From a virus, in the IMG/VR virus record IMGVR_UViG_3300020469_000002, positions 1 to 64,000 of that record: a stretch of 64,000 nt of DNA. One strand, 5' to 3'. Position 1 is the first letter of the stretch, and the number at the start of each line of letters is the position of its first letter. The notes under the pieces are model-generated. The model did no database searches and had not been told where the DNA came from. It saw only the letters and a program-made list of their open reading frames with translations. Both the position numbers and the translations under genes were made by a program. This document shows positions 50,477 to 58,824 of this stretch, in pieces.

Positions 50477-51946
50477 TTAGGCGACCATCATCGCTTCAAT
50501 CTTTCGCAGATCTTCGAGATCGCGAACATCCATCGTGTGTTCGATCTCGATGGAAAGCTGCTCTCGATACGCGATTCGTCTCGACTTCCATTGTGAGCGA
50601 AACGGTCCCGGGTCAACAATCTCAATGACGAGCGGAGGTCTTTTGTCCGCAGCCTTTCGAAGCACGCGTCCTACTCTTTGAATCGCTCGACCTGCGGCAC
50701 GCCCGGTACTTGCGTTGATCAGAGTGTCGAGCACCGGGACATCGAGACCTTCATCTGCAAGCTGAGTCGCGACGGCGACCTGTATTCGCCTCTCTCTGAG
50801 GGCGCGTAGTGCTCCCTCTCTTTGAGTCTTCGAGACGGAACTCGAAAGCGCAACAGCGGAGACTCCGCGCTCACAGAGGGTAGTGGCAAGCGAGTGCGCG
50901 AGAGCCTTTCTCGGTACGAGCAGAAGAACGGTTCTTCCGTTTGATGCAGCAGACTTTGCCAGTCCAGCCAGTAGCTCGTTTCTTCCCTCGTCTTCGCAAA
51001 GAGCCGACACCGCACTGCTCATGTTCAATCGACCAGAACGATTTGTGTGATCGTCGAAGTTTATCGGGACACGAGTGATGACGGCTATGATAGACGGCTT
51101 GACAAGATGTCCGAGATTGAGCAGATCGGATGTCGTCATTCCGTAAAGCTCAGGCCCGATGACGAGTGGAAGTGCGAACGTCCAGCCGTCTGCTCTTTCT
51201 GGTGTCGCTGTCAGACCCCACCTGAATCGAGCGGAACAGTTTTCGAAGACCGCTCGAAATGTACTCGCGGGAGCATGATGGCACTCGTCCAGCAAAACGC
51301 ACCCGGCACTTTGCAGCAGAGCGTGAGAAGCGCGCCCTGCATTATGAATCGCTTGAACCATGACAACGGCGATCTCACCGGGCTTCAGCGGTCGAAATGA
51401 CTGATGTGTTCGAACTTTTCGACCGTACAGCTTCGAGAACGTGTCTGCCCACTGCATCGCGAGATCAATCGTGTGGACAATAACGATCGTTGATTCTCCG
51501 GTCATCAGAACCGCAGCACAGCCCAGCACCGTCTTCCCTGCTCCACACGGAAGACGGACATAGCCCTGCACTCGTTGAATCATAGAGTTGACCGCCTCTT
51601 TTTGGTACGGTCTGAGATCGATCGACAGTTCTTCCATCGAGAGCGTTGAGCCACGAGAAGACATGGTTTCGTTGATGAATCGCAGCGAGACCCCGCAGCG
51701 GTCTGCAACTCTTCGGAGGATGTCCAAAGCGCCTCTTGCGATTCGCAAAATCGAACCATCACTTCGAGCGAAAGAAACTCGATGCGGAATGTTGTGTGTC
51801 CTGACGTTCATCGCAGATCGCTTCACATGATCTGGATTATCGAAAGTGAGTAACTGACGAAGCGTCTGCTCCATGCTGGTTGGGAGATCTTGTCGCGCGA
51901 TCTCGAACTCGCTTCCGACCCGTACCTCAACTTCTTTCGTGAACAT
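50477..51946 (-). CDS. SF2 DEAD/DEAH-type DNA helicase
   Basis: A 489-aa protein starting MFTKEVEVRVGSE at ATG 51946 (a GTG at 51976 is possible). Motif Q/I region LRPYQKEAVNSMI and LPCGAGKT, motif II LLDECHH, motif III GLTATPERADG, motif IV-VI segments ATQLADEGLDVP and QRVGRVLR. It fits UvsW/RecG-like or restriction-helicase-type phage SF2 enzymes that remodel recombination or replication forks. The N-terminal 110 residues form a separate small domain. It is the first leftward gene after the divergent regulatory region. Confidence 0.88.
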   Translation of the reverse strand: MFTKEVEVRVGSEFEIARQDLPTSMEQTLRQLLTFDNPDHVKRSAMNVRTHNIPHRVSFARSDGSILRIARGALDILRRVADRCGVSLRFINETMSSRGSTLSMEELSIDLRPYQKEAVNSMIQRVQGYVRLPCGAGKTVLGCAAVLMTGESTIVIVHTIDLAMQWADTFSKLYGRKVRTHQSFRPLKPGEIAVVMVQAIHNAGRASHALLQSAGCVLLDECHHAPASTFRAVFENCSARFRWGLTATPERADGWTFALPLVIGPELYGMTTSDLLNLGHLVKPSIIAVITRVPINFDDHTNRSGRLNMSSAVSALCEDEGRNELLAGLAKSAASNGRTVLLLVPRKALAHSLATTLCERGVSAVALSSSVSKTQREGALRALRERRIQVAVATQLADEGLDVPVLDTLINASTGRAAGRAIQRVGRVLRKAADKRPPLVIEIVDPGPFRSQWKSRRIAYREQLSIEIEHTMDVRDLEDLRKIEAMMVA

Positions 51947-52134
51947 AGGCGACACCACCTGCAAATGCGAGGACACGTGCCTTGCAGGCGATGTCGCCCA
52001 GTGCGATGACTATAGCGTATCGCGACATCGATCGCACAGTGCGAAACGCTCACCCACGCGCTATGAAGTAGAAAGCGCGTCGAGGGTCAGACACCCCTCG
52101 ACGCGCAAGCCCGAGAACCAAGGAAGCAGTAGCA
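51947..52134. promoter_or_regulatory. Divergent regulatory region with palindromes
   Basis: 188 bp between the leftward helicase and the rightward primase-like gene. It holds TCGCAC-A-GTGCGA (52032-52044), two direct copies of CAGTGCGA (51999 and 52037), CCTGCAA/TTGCAGG arms (from about 51957), and TATAG with its complement near 52009-52014, which could be a -10 for either strand. A 12-bp hairpin at 52075-52106 lies in the rightward leader. Operators for the nearby XRE-type regulator are a possible reading. Confidence 0.5.
52075..52106 (+). terminator. 12-bp hairpin in the leader of the AEP-type primase gene
   Basis: GCGCGTCGAGGG (52075-52086), 8-nt loop, CCCTCGACGCGC (52095-52106): perfect arms. 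No U tract follows. It would lie in the 5' leader of the gene starting at 52135, so attenuation or RNA stabilisation fits better than simple termination. Confidence 0.5.
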
Positions 52135-54393
52135 GTGACTTCAGTGAGAGAGAACACGGTTCCCGAACAGATTGAACCGTATCAAGAGCGCAGCATCGCG
52201 TCCAGCCTTGTTGCTATTGCAGACGGTCGAAACGCAGCAGCGGTCGGGTTGAAGGCGTTTCTGTGGGTATGCGCGATCGCTAAGAGAGCGGACTGGCAGA
52301 AGACATCCTGCGGCTTGATGATGGAGCTTTGCCCGGCGTATCTTCGAACAATCGAGGGCGTGACTCAATGGGCGGGAAGGTGTGGCTGGAACGCCGCTCG
52401 TGATCTTCTCAAATGGCAGGAGATTCAGCCCGATAGAGCCAGAGAGCTTGGAGCAGAGCTTAGATTCGTCGGCAAAGGCAGAAGAAGAGGTCGACTGATC
52501 CTGCTTTCGGAAGAGCAGCTTCGAAACATCGAGACTGCCCACACAAAACTGAAGCGTCTCGAATCCTCTCACGAATGTGAGAACGAAACCGACAACTCTT
52601 GCAGACTGGAGCACGTAGCGAATCTTCCTCGAAAAGAGCTTCTCAACAGGAGATCATTCGCTGTCTGCTGCCCCGCTCACAATGACGCTCACCCTTCACT
52701 GGTTGTTTGGCCGAACGCAGACAAGCGAACGGGCGGAGCACGTTGCATGGTGTGTGAGAGAGAAGGGCGGCCAGCTACTTGGGCGGTGAGGTTTGAAGAT
52801 TCAGAAATCAAAATGTTTCGTCCGCGGGCAGCAGACTCTTGGTCGAGCATGTCAAGTCAGTCGAGCTTTTCCCTCTCTCGCAACAATAAAGACCCCCAAG
52901 CGAGCACAGCGCAGCAGATCACCCGCTCGCGTGTTGACTCTTTCGTCTCTACCCAAGAGAGCAGCGCGACACAGATCAACGCACTGATCGAGGGCTACAC
53001 TCATGCAGATGGGTACTCGACTGCTCGAAGAGTGACCGGTCGGGCTCGCAGAGATCTGATCTCGACTCTGAAGTGGCACGATCAACGAAGTGCAGGTCCA
53101 GCGGCAAGCACTCGTGCCGCTATGCTTTGCTCGTTTATGATGGAAAACGAGAGTCGAGTCGAAATGCTGTGCCCGTCTCGGTTGATCTCTGTCTCGAATA
53201 TGCGACCGACAGCAAGAGATCAGTTCGGCAAGCCAATCTCATGGAAAGCTGCTCGTCAACGATGGATCTTGCTCGACATTGACGACATCGATCTTTCCGC
53301 GTGCGATCTCGACAAGTGCGCTGAGAGAATCGCGAAAGTGGTCGAACAGAACGAGCACTGCTCTGGTCGCTCTGCGATTGTGCAGACCAGCCCGACCGGG
53401 CTTCAGGTGTGGTGTGAGTTGAGCCGCGTAAGACATTCACCAGAGAAGTGGCATCGACTTCCAGCCGTCGTTGACTGGTACAGCAGGCTTGGGGAGAAAG
53501 TGCTGAAAGCCGCCCGTAGCGAAAACGCAGACGGGGGCTATTTGGACATGTCAGCGTGTGCAGCGGGCAGATTCGGCAGACGACCCGGCTGGCGGCTCTA
53601 TTCCGATGGCTCAGTCTTTCGAGCCCGACTCCTGCTCACGGTTGATTTCAACCGCGACGTTCAGCCACCCGTCGTCGTCGAAGCATCGGCCGATGTCCCC
53701 TGCTTCTCGCATGTTGATGCTCGCGCTACCGGCAGGAGCCCGTCGGTTGAGGCATTTGAAGTGCCACCATGCGTGCCATACTCTCGACAGAGTGTTCCAC
53801 GGAAGTACGAAAGAGACTCGACCTTGGGAAAAGTGCAGAAGCACAGCCGCGAACCCACCCTCACGATTCCACTGATCGAGTCGAAGAGCTTGATGCTCGT
53901 GAAGGTTCGAGAGAGACCATCTTTTAGAACCGCAGTTCTTCGCTTCGAGCATGAAGGCGATCCCGCTCGAAATGGCGATGTAGTCGGGCGGCCCGGCAGA
54001 ATCGTAGACAGCGACAAACTGTCCAGGGGCTTTCGTTTGTCGAATGATCCTCATGGTGGGAGGCGTTCGAACCACACACGCTCGTTTTTCCGCAACGTAG
54101 CGGGAGTGATGCCACTCCAAAAGCGACTCAAACGCCTTCCCTCGGTTCGCGTGAGACCGCGACTTCACTACGACCGCCTCTTTCGTCGGCGCGCGACTCT
54201 CATTCCGTCCCCGTCAACGATGATCTGGCAGTTGACTGCGTTGCACAACCAAATCAGCTTCGCCCAGGTAGGACTTCGACCACCGCTGCCTGTTTTCCAC
54301 TGTGAGCATGACTGCGGTGAGATTTCCAAGATCTGCGCGAGCCCGGCATTTGAGACCTCGAATCGATCGCAGTACAAATCCGCAAGCTCGTAG
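52135..54393 (+). CDS. AEP/RepB-like primase with zinc finger; long antisense extension
   Basis: GTG start at 52135 with AAGGAAG upstream. Residues 20-130 have winged-helix-like features; a DnaG-type zinc finger follows (C179, H182, C204, C207). Residues about 330-500 show primase-polymerase features: LLDIDDID (D381, D383), VQTSPTGLQVW and GRRPGWR (481-487), as in RepB-like archaeo-eukaryotic primases. The recognisable protein ends near residue 500 (about 53640). The frame nevertheless runs 250 codons further, exactly antisense to the RecU-like and XRE genes, with low-quality Arg/Ser/Pro-rich sequence. Either the tail is a true overlap or a frameshift hides the real stop. Confidence 0.6.
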   Translation: MTSVRENTVPEQIEPYQERSIASSLVAIADGRNAAAVGLKAFLWVCAIAKRADWQKTSCGLMMELCPAYLRTIEGVTQWAGRCGWNAARDLLKWQEIQPDRARELGAELRFVGKGRRRGRLILLSEEQLRNIETAHTKLKRLESSHECENETDNSCRLEHVANLPRKELLNRRSFAVCCPAHNDAHPSLVVWPNADKRTGGARCMVCEREGRPATWAVRFEDSEIKMFRPRAADSWSSMSSQSSFSLSRNNKDPQASTAQQITRSRVDSFVSTQESSATQINALIEGYTHADGYSTARRVTGRARRDLISTLKWHDQRSAGPAASTRAAMLCSFMMENESRVEMLCPSRLISVSNMRPTARDQFGKPISWKAARQRWILLDIDDIDLSACDLDKCAERIAKVVEQNEHCSGRSAIVQTSPTGLQVWCELSRVRHSPEKWHRLPAVVDWYSRLGEKVLKAARSENADGGYLDMSACAAGRFGRRPGWRLYSDGSVFRARLLLTVDFNRDVQPPVVVEASADVPCFSHVDARATGRSPSVEAFEVPPCVPYSRQSVPRKYERDSTLGKVQKHSREPTLTIPLIESKSLMLVKVRERPSFRTAVLRFEHEGDPARNGDVVGRPGRIVDSDKLSRGFRLSNDPHGGRRSNHTRSFFRNVAGVMPLQKRLKRLPSVRVRPRLHYDRLFRRRATLIPSPSTMIWQLTALHNQISFAQVGLRPPLPVFHCEHDCGEISKICASPAFETSNRSQYKSASS
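53611..54168 (-). CDS. RecU-like Holliday junction resolvase
   Basis: A 185-aa protein. ANRGKAFESLLEWHHSRY at the N-terminus is the RecU opening motif; RTPPTMRI, then the PD-(D/E)XK site D62 (PPDYIAI), E75 and K77 (FMLEAKN); LSNLHEHQALRLDQWNREGGFAAVLLHF matches the conserved RecU C-terminal half. RecU cuts four-way junctions, here likely to resolve replication or packaging concatemers. It is the last gene of a coupled leftward operon and lies wholly opposite the 52135 frame. The homology is much better on this strand. Confidence 0.85.
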   Translation of the reverse strand: MKSRSHANRGKAFESLLEWHHSRYVAEKRACVVRTPPTMRIIRQTKAPGQFVAVYDSAGPPDYIAISSGIAFMLEAKNCGSKRWSLSNLHEHQALRLDQWNREGGFAAVLLHFSQGRVSFVLPWNTLSRVWHAWWHFKCLNRRAPAGSASINMREAGDIGRCFDDDGWLNVAVEINREQESGSKD

Positions 54394-54503
54394 AAGACGA
54401 GATTCGTCGGGCTGGGGTAGTACAGATGGGCCTTTTTGATCGGTCGAAGATTGTCTCTCAGTGATTCGAGAACAAAATCGGTAGGTTCTGGTACTTCTTT
54501 CAT
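54168..54503 (-). CDS. XRE/Cro-type helix-turn-helix protein
   Basis: A 111-aa protein. Residues about 50-95 give the HTH: VSNAGLAQILEISPQSCSQWKTGSGGRSPTWAKLIWLCNAVNCQIIV, the lambda-repressor-like pattern with LAQILEISPQ as the first helix-turn and SCSQWKTG as recognition helix. The C-terminus is basic (ARRRKRRS). It overlaps the sigma-like gene by 4 nt and shares a base with RecU, so the regulators are co-expressed with the resolvase. It could control the palindromic region at 51947-52134. Confidence 0.75.
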   Translation of the reverse strand: MKEVPEPTDFVLESLRDNLRPIKKAHLYYPSPTNLVFYELADLYCDRFEVSNAGLAQILEISPQSCSQWKTGSGGRSPTWAKLIWLCNAVNCQIIVDGDGMRVARRRKRRS

Positions 54504-54985
54504 TGTTCCATTCCTTCGGCTCGCTCTGCGAGTCGAGCCACACGTCGCCGCACAGAAAACGGCGCACAGTTCAAACGGTCGCGAATCTCTCGCTCAGTCC
54601 AGCCTTCGACCCGAGCGCGTACTGCATCGCGCTCGTCCTTGGTCGCAAGCTCCAAAACTCGTTGTGCTTCCACACCTGCTTCGATCTTCTTCTGAGAAGC
54701 GTTGCTGGGGTGCTCGTTGTCCAAATACTCGGTCTCCGTCATTCTTCGACGACGTTGACGAAGAAGTGTGGTCGCAACAGCCCTGCACTGCCATGAAGCC
54801 CAGGTTGCCGCGTTGCTTCTCGACTCGTCGAACCTGCTGTGACACTCGACCAGTCGAACCACGAGGGACTGACGAACATCATCAACGTCCAGACGTTTTG
54901 ATCGAGCCCAGTGAGCGGCGGTCCGCTCGACGATGTTGATCCTTGCGAGCCAGTAGACCCACGCTTCAGCGTTGCTCTCGCTCAT
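54500..54985 (-). CDS. Sigma-factor-like protein (regions 2 and 4)
   Basis: A 161-aa protein. Residues about 25-80 match sigma70 region 2 (LDVDDVRQSLVVRLVECHSRFDESRSNAATWASWQCRAVATTLLRQRRRR); residues about 110-155 form a region-4-type HTH (ATKDERDAVRARVEGWTEREIRDRLNCAPFSVRRRVARLAERAE). Phages use such small ECF-like proteins to redirect host RNA polymerase to middle or late promoters. The leftward promoters in this window look like ordinary sigma70 sites, so its target may be the late rightward genes. Confidence 0.72.
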   Translation of the reverse strand: MSESNAEAWVYWLARINIVERTAAHWARSKRLDVDDVRQSLVVRLVECHSRFDESRSNAATWASWQCRAVATTLLRQRRRRMTETEYLDNEHPSNASQKKIEAGVEAQRVLELATKDERDAVRARVEGWTEREIRDRLNCAPFSVRRRVARLAERAEGMEQ

Positions 54986-55590
54986 CCGTCAATCTCCTTG
55001 TTCCAGTCGAACGCGACCTTGTGAACCAGATCTGGGTTTTCGTGAGGGCTCTTTCTGTACTCGTCGGTTCCGTCGTATTCGTGAGAACAGATGTTCAAGA
55101 CCCAGGACTCTGTGGACCCCAGTGCTTTCCAGCCGTGTGCGACTCCAGGCGGCACACAAACAACTCGCGGGTTTCGCTGACTGTCGAGGACGAGTCTCGT
55201 AGCTTTGCCCGTTTGCAGATTGCACAGGCCCAGCAAGATGCGCCCTCGCAGCACGACGAAGCGGTCCGTCTGCTTTGAGTGAAGATGCCAGCCCTTGATC
55301 ACTCCAGGCGCAGTCGTAGAAATGTACGCTTGCCCAAACGTGGCTGCCATCTTGCCCATGAACGGGGTCAGAGCTTCGAGTGTCGTGAAAGATTCCTCAG
55401 CCCAGGACGCTCGATACAACTCTACGAGCGACCCGCGCTCGTCAAGATGCCAGCGAAGGGAGAAGGAGTAGTGCGTCTCGTCCCACGTCTCGTGTGGTTT
55501 CGGGATGTTGATTGGCTCCGTGAAGTGCTGCGAGTATCCATTCGCAAGCGCACGGCGCACAACAGATTCAGGTGGTTCATTCTCACTCAT
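54982..55590 (-). CDS. RmlC-like sugar epimerase (cupin)
   Basis: A 202-aa protein starting MSENEPPESVVRR, with the GGAGGACAC leader upstream. The core is a cupin: GVIKGWHLHSKQTDRFVVLRGRILLGLCNL, then VCVPPGVAHGWKALGSTESWVLNICSHEYDGTDEY, the arrangement of dTDP-4-keto-6-deoxyglucose 3,5-epimerases (RmlC), in which H of the first strand and a Tyr near the end act in catalysis. WxcM/FdtA-type ketoisomerases share the fold, so the exact reaction is unsure. It would act on the RmlB product; an RmlD-like gene is at 60287. Confidence 0.75.
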   Translation of the reverse strand: MSENEPPESVVRRALANGYSQHFTEPINIPKPHETWDETHYSFSLRWHLDERGSLVELYRASWAEESFTTLEALTPFMGKMAATFGQAYISTTAPGVIKGWHLHSKQTDRFVVLRGRILLGLCNLQTGKATRLVLDSQRNPRVVCVPPGVAHGWKALGSTESWVLNICSHEYDGTDEYRKSPHENPDLVHKVAFDWNKEIDG

Positions 55591-55979
55591 TTTGTGTCCT
55601 CCTTTTGGATCGGTACAAGTTCGAGTGGGGGCGCGTACCCATGCACGCGAATCCACTCCTGACGCAAAGCGCCGTAGACTGCGCCCGAGACTGGTGCCCG
55701 AGACGCGTTTAGAACTCGCCACAGCGCGCCTACTGCGCTGCGACGCGTTGATCGAGTCGAGACAAGCGCAGACGCGTAGAACGCGCGCAGGCGAGCAGAT
55801 AGCGCGTGCCATCGACGTGCAAAGAGACAAGCGCGATCGACATCTTGACAAGTCATTCCATCATTTTCGTGAAGTGCGAGAACGATCGTCTCGATTGTAG
55901 ATCCCACGAACTCCACGTCTCGGAGAGAGTGAAGAACCGCAAGCGCGTGCAAGAGTCGCACGCGCGTGTCCGTTTTCAT
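55587..55979 (-). CDS. Hypothetical protein (130 aa)
   Basis: ATG 55979 (MKTDTRVRLLHALAVLHSL) lies 10 nt after the VWA gene. Mainly helical with many Arg and Ala (LFARRWHALSARLRAFYASALVSTRSTRRSAVGALWRVLNASRAP). The stop overlaps the RmlC-like start. The family is not recognised; the sequence has some likeness to small DNA-binding phage proteins, but without a clear motif. Confidence 0.5.
   Translation of the reverse strand: MKTDTRVRLLHALAVLHSLRDVEFVGSTIETIVLALHENDGMTCQDVDRACLFARRWHALSARLRAFYASALVSTRSTRRSAVGALWRVLNASRAPVSGAVYGALRQEWIRVHGYAPPLELVPIQKEDTK
55594..55601 (-). promoter_or_regulatory. GAGGACAC leader (RmlC-like gene)
   Basis: Leader copy 3 nt before ATG 55590, inside the preceding gene's 3' end. 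Confidence 0.6.
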
Positions 55980-55989
55980 TTTCACGAAC

Positions 55990-57408
55990 TCAGGCGAGGG
56001 CACTGGCAACCTCTTTGTCGCTCGCAGTGTCCACATCGACAATCTCGTGAGCGAGCGAGCGAACAGCAGCAGACAGGGACCCGCCGCCAACCGTCAGTGC
56101 GTAGAGTCGCATCCCATTCTCGCGTGATTCATCGAGTCGAGCAGACACCCCGGTGGGGACGGTCGCGTACCCGTCAGTGATCAGCACGAGGTCGGCCCGC
56201 TCTTGCTCGATTCCATGCTCGTGATCGAGTGCGTGCTTCAGTGCAGGTCCAAAGTCTGTTCCGCCGCCAAGTCGAGAGCGAGCGATCGACAAGATCATCT
56301 CCGCGCATCCCCCGGGAAGATCGCTCGTCCCGTCTGCTTTCAGCGTGTGTGACCATCGAACGCGAGTGTCGAATCCGATGACAGTGCAGGCGCGACCTTC
56401 TCGCTGCGCCATTCCAAGCACCGCGATAGCGCACGCACTCGCGTATTGTTGACGGGTCATTCCGTCGCGAGCTTCGATCCCCATGCTGCCCGATTCATCG
56501 ACACACACAACGACTGGCCCGCGACCCTGCGGCTCAGAGCCGGCCATCCGATACTGACGCATCTGCCCGCTTGCGAATCGAGCCATCGCGATTGCTTGCA
56601 GTGCGCGATTCGGAGACTTCAGCAGGGCAAGCTCGCTGGGAAGGGCGCGAGTGATGTTCCGCCCAACCTCGACGCCGATGATCTTGCTTCTCGCAGAAGT
56701 GCTGTCCATCTTGCGGTCTGCACTTGCGAGACGACGAAGACGACCGGCAAGCTCCAGCACCTTCTTCAGCCCTTCGTTCGAGCCCAGCATCGCAGCCAGC
56801 TCCAGTCTCGACGTGTCTTCTGCATCGTACTGAGCAGACTTGGTGCCCGTAGACGGTGCGAGAGTCTGAAGTGCCTCCGTCAACGATTCGACTTCACGAG
56901 CAGCGTCGTCCGACTCGACCCGCATGATTGCTCGCGCCATGTCGCCCGCAGTCGCACTCGAATCGTCTCCCTTCTCCGCTGCTTCGAGCTTCATGTCTGC
57001 AACCATCGGCGCGATCTTCGAAAGCATCCGAGCAGCAGCGACCGCAGCCATGTCTGCATCGTCTCGCGTCGTCGCGAGAAGTCGCGAGTCGTATCCGATA
57101 GCGTCGTGAATCATGTCCACGAACTCGGTGTCGGGAGCAGGGAAGTCAAGCTGCTCCGTCTCGCCCGAAAACATCATCGAGAAAACCTCGCACGCGATTC
57201 CGTCCGCGAGCGCTCGAACTCGGGCAGACGAACCGCGCTCAGTCTCGTGCTGCTTGACCGCTGCGACTGCGAGCCCCTTCTCGACCGCCTTCACAGCGTC
57301 GCGAAGATCTGCGAGTCGAGCAGAGCGAATGGTGTACATGGCGTCCGACCAAGCACTGACTCTTCGGGTCAGTTGAGGTCGATTTCCGACTGTGAACTGG
57401 TAGGTCAT
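55990..57408 (-). CDS. VWA-domain protein (ViaA/CobT-like), partner of the MoxR ATPase
   Basis: A 472-aa protein with the GAGGACAC leader and its own promoter. The C-terminal 190 residues are a von Willebrand A domain with a complete MIDAS: D304-E-S306-G-S308 (VVVCVDESGSMG), a Thr in SRLGGGTDFGPALKHAL, and the Asp in LVLITDGYATVP. The N-terminal 290 residues are helical, as in ViaA. In bacteria a MoxR AAA+ ATPase and a VWA protein act as a chaperone pair (RavA-ViaA, or NorQ-NorD and BchI-BchD types). The MoxR gene lies directly upstream. The target is unknown. Confidence 0.85.
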   Translation of the reverse strand: MTYQFTVGNRPQLTRRVSAWSDAMYTIRSARLADLRDAVKAVEKGLAVAAVKQHETERGSSARVRALADGIACEVFSMMFSGETEQLDFPAPDTEFVDMIHDAIGYDSRLLATTRDDADMAAVAAARMLSKIAPMVADMKLEAAEKGDDSSATAGDMARAIMRVESDDAAREVESLTEALQTLAPSTGTKSAQYDAEDTSRLELAAMLGSNEGLKKVLELAGRLRRLASADRKMDSTSARSKIIGVEVGRNITRALPSELALLKSPNRALQAIAMARFASGQMRQYRMAGSEPQGRGPVVVCVDESGSMGIEARDGMTRQQYASACAIAVLGMAQREGRACTVIGFDTRVRWSHTLKADGTSDLPGGCAEMILSIARSRLGGGTDFGPALKHALDHEHGIEQERADLVLITDGYATVPTGVSARLDESRENGMRLYALTVGGGSLSAAVRSLAHEIVDVDTASDKEVASALA

Positions 57409-57409
57409 A

Positions 57410-57417
57410 GTGTCCTC
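57410..57417 (-). promoter_or_regulatory. GAGGACAC leader (VWA gene)
   Basis: Leader copy one base before ATG 57408. Confidence 0.65.
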
Positions 57418-57458
57418 ACAAGCGGCGATAACGAAGCGCGATCGCTTCTCGCCTCTCA

Positions 57459-57487
57459 GTTATACAAGAGCGCGAATCCTAACGCAA
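57459..57487 (-). promoter_or_regulatory. Sigma70-like promoter for the VWA gene
   Basis: Minus strand: -35 TTGCGT (57482-57487), 17-bp spacer beginning TAGGATT, -10 TATAAC (57459-57464). The TAGGATT start of the spacer recurs in the promoter at 60209-60237. Confidence 0.75.
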
Positions 57488-57534
57488 GCGATTTTATACT
57501 CCTGCGTTAAGATTCTTCTCGCGCGATCGTCCAG

Positions 57535-58731
57535 TCAGATTCGAAGGTCGATGTCGTTCATCGCCTTTCCGACTTCCTTCCTTTGAGCGTTCAGCTTGTC
57601 GATGACTTGCTTGACCGAGGGGTCGTCGAGATCGAGACTCGGGTTGGCTTCAATCTCTCGGATTGCTTGCTTGACCTTGATATTGAAAGCGCGACGAGCC
57701 TTCCGCTTGGGGCGACGAACATCATCGACCTCATCCTTTCCAAACATGTCGAGCTTGTTTCGCTGAACCAACACTGCGTCGAGCAGCACTCGGGCTTCCA
57801 GCAAAGCAGAGTCAACGATAGTCGCGATCGTCTTCCAAACCGTTGCTCGCTGCTCGTGGTGATCCCACACGCTGTCTGCGAGAATGAAGAGATCCTTGAC
57901 AGTGGCGACTGCTCGCCCATCGAGGGCTGCGACTGCTTGAACCAGACGCATCTGAGCCATGTGACGACGATCACTGTAGACGACACCCTCGTCACCCAGC
58001 TTGCTTCGCACGTCAACGAGTGCGGTCAGAACATTGTCGGGGACATGAACCATCTTGCACGCGTCTTGAATCAGATCGCAGTCTCCGTCCATCAGTCGCT
58101 CAGTGAACTTGACCCCACCGTCGCGAGCGATTCGAAGGAGCGCCATGTTCTCGTTGCGAGTCTCGACATAGGGAGTCCAGTAGCGAAGCAAGAATCGATC
58201 GTACAATGCAGCGAGCGCGAGGTCGCCTTGCGGGTAGACGTTCGCAGCACCCACGACCATCTTCAGCGGGACATTGAGTCGCTGAGTGCCCTGCTTCATG
58301 CGACGCTCGTTGAGAATGGTGTTGAGGGTGACCAACATTTCCGCAGTCGCGTTGAAGATCTCGTCGAGGAATCCAAAGTGAGCAGTCGGCAGGTAGCCAT
58401 CGACGTTGCGCTCGTAGACTCCAGTGAGCAGCTTCGCAGGGTTGTACGGCCCGAACACTTCGTCGGGGTTCGAGTAGGAGCCCAGCAGCGTCTCGAAGTA
58501 TTCGCTCGATTCGACATCGAGACCGATTGCCCGAGCGAACTCGGTGGCCATGAGCGACTTGGCAGTGCCGGGAACGCCAAGCAGCAGGGTGTGACAGTCT
58601 GCGAGGAGACTGATGCACAGTCCGTTGACCTCGCGATCACGACCGACCAAGTTGGTCGCCATGTCATCGCGAACGGCGCGAAGTCGTCTCAGTGCTTCGG
58701 CTTGTGAGGGGCTGAAGGTCGGGGTGGTCAT
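57535..58731 (-). CDS. MoxR-family AAA+ ATPase (RavA-like)
   Basis: A 398-aa protein; ATG 58731 (MTTPTFSPSQAEALRRLRAVRD) carries the GAGGACAC leader. Walker A GVPGTAKS at 52-59, Walker B FLDEIF with D123 and E124, sensor-1 region VVGAANVYPQGD, and the arginine-finger-type segment ALYDRFLLRYW. Region 75-105 (FETLLGSYSNPDEVFGPYNPAKL) matches the MoxR/RavA insert. The C-terminal 100 residues are helical and basic. MoxR ATPases remodel partners through a VWA protein, encoded next downstream. The trio has separate promoters. Confidence 0.88.
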   Translation of the reverse strand: MTTPTFSPSQAEALRRLRAVRDDMATNLVGRDREVNGLCISLLADCHTLLLGVPGTAKSLMATEFARAIGLDVESSEYFETLLGSYSNPDEVFGPYNPAKLLTGVYERNVDGYLPTAHFGFLDEIFNATAEMLVTLNTILNERRMKQGTQRLNVPLKMVVGAANVYPQGDLALAALYDRFLLRYWTPYVETRNENMALLRIARDGGVKFTERLMDGDCDLIQDACKMVHVPDNVLTALVDVRSKLGDEGVVYSDRRHMAQMRLVQAVAALDGRAVATVKDLFILADSVWDHHEQRATVWKTIATIVDSALLEARVLLDAVLVQRNKLDMFGKDEVDDVRRPKRKARRAFNIKVKQAIREIEANPSLDLDDPSVKQVIDKLNAQRKEVGKAMNDIDLRI

Positions 58732-58735
58732 TGTC

Positions 58736-58743
58736 GTGTCCTC
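58736..58743 (-). promoter_or_regulatory. GAGGACAC leader (MoxR gene)
   Basis: Leader copy 4 nt before ATG 58731. Confidence 0.65.
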
Positions 58744-58795
58744 GATACTCAGGGTCGGTCGTGCGTTGGCGATGCAAGTCATCGATCGCCTTTCT

Positions 58796-58824
58796 GTTAT
58801 ACATTCGAGATAACCAGTAATCAA
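58796..58824 (-). promoter_or_regulatory. Sigma70-like promoter for the MoxR gene
   Basis: Minus strand: -35 TTGATT (58819-58824), 17-bp spacer, -10 TATAAC (58796-58801). The same -10 as the VWA promoter, the same -35 as the promoter at 60209. Confidence 0.75.

Noticed and set aside
51969-51976. Forward-strand GAGGACAC at 51969
   Set aside because: It is not next to a rightward start (the next is 52135), so it is taken as a chance match.
57583-58707. Rightward 374-codon frame opposite the MoxR gene
   Set aside because: The leftward frame has all AAA+ motifs; the opposite one is a codon-bias shadow.
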